A stretch of 23,152 nt of DNA from TMED27 sp050633165 (GTDB lineage Bacteria > Pseudomonadota > Alphaproteobacteria > Micavibrionales > Micavibrionaceae): contig JBOEFZ010000033.1 in the NCBI GenBank assembly GCA_050633165.1, forward strand, positions 1-23,152, written 5' to 3'. Every line of letters starts with the position of its first letter. Position 1 is the first letter of the stretch. The notes below the pieces were generated by a model, which worked only from the letters and a program-made list of their open reading frames with translations, did not search any database and was not told the origin of the DNA. Of this stretch, positions 22,191-23,152 are shown piece after piece. The translations under genes and the position numbers were made by a program.

Positions 22191-22658
22191 ATGTCTGGAA
22201 CAAGTAATACTACCGTGGCGCAGGCGTCTGCGGATAAGAAATGGATCATCGTTGATGCGCAGGATGTTGTGCTTGGTCGCCTTGCGAGCCAAATTGCATT
22301 GCGTCTTCGTGGGAAGCATAAGCCGAGCTATACGCCGCATGTGGATGATGGTGATAATGTGATCGTGATCAATGCGGAGAAGGTTCGCCTTACGGGTAAC
22401 AAGCGTCAGGGCGATATTTTCTACTGGCATACTGGTTATCCTGGTGGGATCAAGCAGCGTACCAAGGGTGCGATTTTGGATGGCAAGCATCCGGAGCGCG
22501 TGGTTGAGAAGGCCGTGCAGCGTATGTTGCCTAAAGGGCCTTTGGGCTATCAGGTGTTTAAGAACCTTCGCGTTTACGCAGGGACAGAGCATCCACATGA
22601 AGCGCAGCAGCCGGAAGTTTTGGATATTGCCGCGAAGAACGCGAAAAACAAGCGATAA
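22191..22658 (+). CDS. rplM: 50S ribosomal protein L13
   Basis: A 155-residue large-subunit protein. WIIVDAQDVVLGRLASQIALRLRGKHKPSYTPHVDDGDNVIVINAEKV and MLPKGPLGYQVFKNLRVYAGTEHPHEAQQPEVL are diagnostic. The first 15 residues (SGTSNTTVAQASADK) form a short extension. AAGGA (22178-22182) lies eight bases before the ATG. It is followed by rpsI after 24 bp, the universal L13-S9 pair. Confidence 0.97.
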   Translation: MSGTSNTTVAQASADKKWIIVDAQDVVLGRLASQIALRLRGKHKPSYTPHVDDGDNVIVINAEKVRLTGNKRQGDIFYWHTGYPGGIKQRTKGAILDGKHPERVVEKAVQRMLPKGPLGYQVFKNLRVYAGTEHPHEAQQPEVLDIAAKNAKNKR

Positions 22659-22682
22659 GATTAAGAGATAAGGAATTCAAAG

Positions 22683-23152
22683 ATGTCAGAGACAGTAACA
22701 GATTTAAAAGACCTTAAAGGCGCGGTTGCGGAAGCTCCTGCTGCTGCAGATGCTCCGGCTAGTGCGGATGCACCAGCGAAGCGCGAGCCGAAGATTGATA
22801 AGCTTGGTCGTTCATATGGAACAGGTCGCCGGAAAGATGCCGTGGCGCGTGTCTGGGTGAAAAAGGGGACAGGGAAAGTGACCGTTAATGGTCGTGACCA
22901 GTCGATCTATTTCGCACGTAAGACGCAGCAGCTTATCTTGAACCAGCCGTTTCTTATCGTGGATGCAGTTGGGCATTATGATGTGATTTGTACCGTTAAG
23001 GGCGGCGGTTTGTCCGGTCAAGCGGGTGCGGTTCGTCATGGTATTTCCCGCGCGCTAGAGAATTTCGACCCTGCGCTTCGTCCGCCGCTTAAGGCCGCCG
23101 GAATGCTTACACGTGATGCACGTATTGTTGAGCGTAAGAAGGTTGGTAAGCA
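22683..23152 (+). CDS. rpsI: 30S ribosomal protein S9 (3' end beyond window)
   Basis: The reading frame stays open to the window end (156 codons plus two bases). It has an Ala/Asp/Pro-rich N-terminal extension of about 35 residues, common in alphaproteobacteria, then SYGTGRRKDAVARVWVKKG and SGQAGAVRHGISRALENFDPALRPPLKAAGMLTRDARIVERKK, the S9 signature. The C-terminal basic tail that contacts P-site tRNA lies beyond the window. AAGGA before the ATG serves as ribosome-binding site. Confidence 0.97.
   Translation, partial: MSETVTDLKDLKGAVAEAPAAADAPASADAPAKREPKIDKLGRSYGTGRRKDAVARVWVKKGTGKVTVNGRDQSIYFARKTQQLILNQPFLIVDAVGHYDVICTVKGGGLSGQAGAVRHGISRALENFDPALRPPLKAAGMLTRDARIVERKKVGK

Overview
The window is chromosomal DNA from a flagellated alphaproteobacterium. 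The evidence is protein type and gene order: bamE, then a cytochrome bc1 chaperone, DUF177, rpmF, plsX, fabH, ihfA and a MerR regulator; glyA-nrdR-rib genes-nusB as one run; a hemB product with an aspartate-type rather than cysteine-type metal site; and ParC, MotA/MotB and FliL-like proteins of alphaproteobacterial character. The family is not resolved from sequence alone; a Micavibrio-like or Rhodospirillales-like lineage is a guess. Most genes strongly favour GCG, GGG, GAT and ATT codons. Two minus-strand orphan genes (15-530 and 21504-22010) are visibly more A/T-rich.

Layout. 1-3250: an orphan acidic protein, parC, then a 379-bp gene-free gap filled with palindromic repeats. 3249-4845: a MarR-type regulator divergent from hemB. 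5067-9428: a motility block with a PAS/degenerate-EAL protein, motA, motB and a small DUF6898-like protein. 9454-14395: rpiB, then a tight run glyA-nrdR-ribD-ribE-ribH-nusB joining one-carbon metabolism, ribonucleotide reductase control and riboflavin synthesis. 14563-15042: a FliL-like protein, ending at a bidirectional terminator against convergent bamE. 15645-20232: the cell-envelope and lipid block (bc1 chaperone, DUF177, rpmF, plsX, fabH, ihfA, merR). 20275-21496: tRNA-Pro(GGG) and a DusB-type tRNA dihydrouridine synthase. 21504-22010: an orphan secreted protein. 22191-end: rplM and the start of rpsI.

No CRISPR array, transposase, prophage gene, toxin-antitoxin pair or defence gene was found. 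The coding content is mostly housekeeping. The unexplained signal is in the non-coding DNA: (i) three copies of a roughly 105-120 bp hairpin element, each directly after a stop codon (parC, hemB, motA); (ii) a 184-bp palindrome made of smaller palindromes after parC; (iii) a small palindromic repeat with a 37-bp tandem duplication at the 3' end of fabH, followed by a second, diverged copy of the fabH C-terminal codons; (iv) a decayed copy of the tRNA-Pro 3' end 100 bp downstream of the intact tRNA; (v) an 81-bp inverted repeat between rpiB and glyA. In the proteins, the lumazine synthase looks like the type II (RibH2) form within a riboflavin operon that lacks ribBA, and the EAL domain has a degenerate active-site loop.
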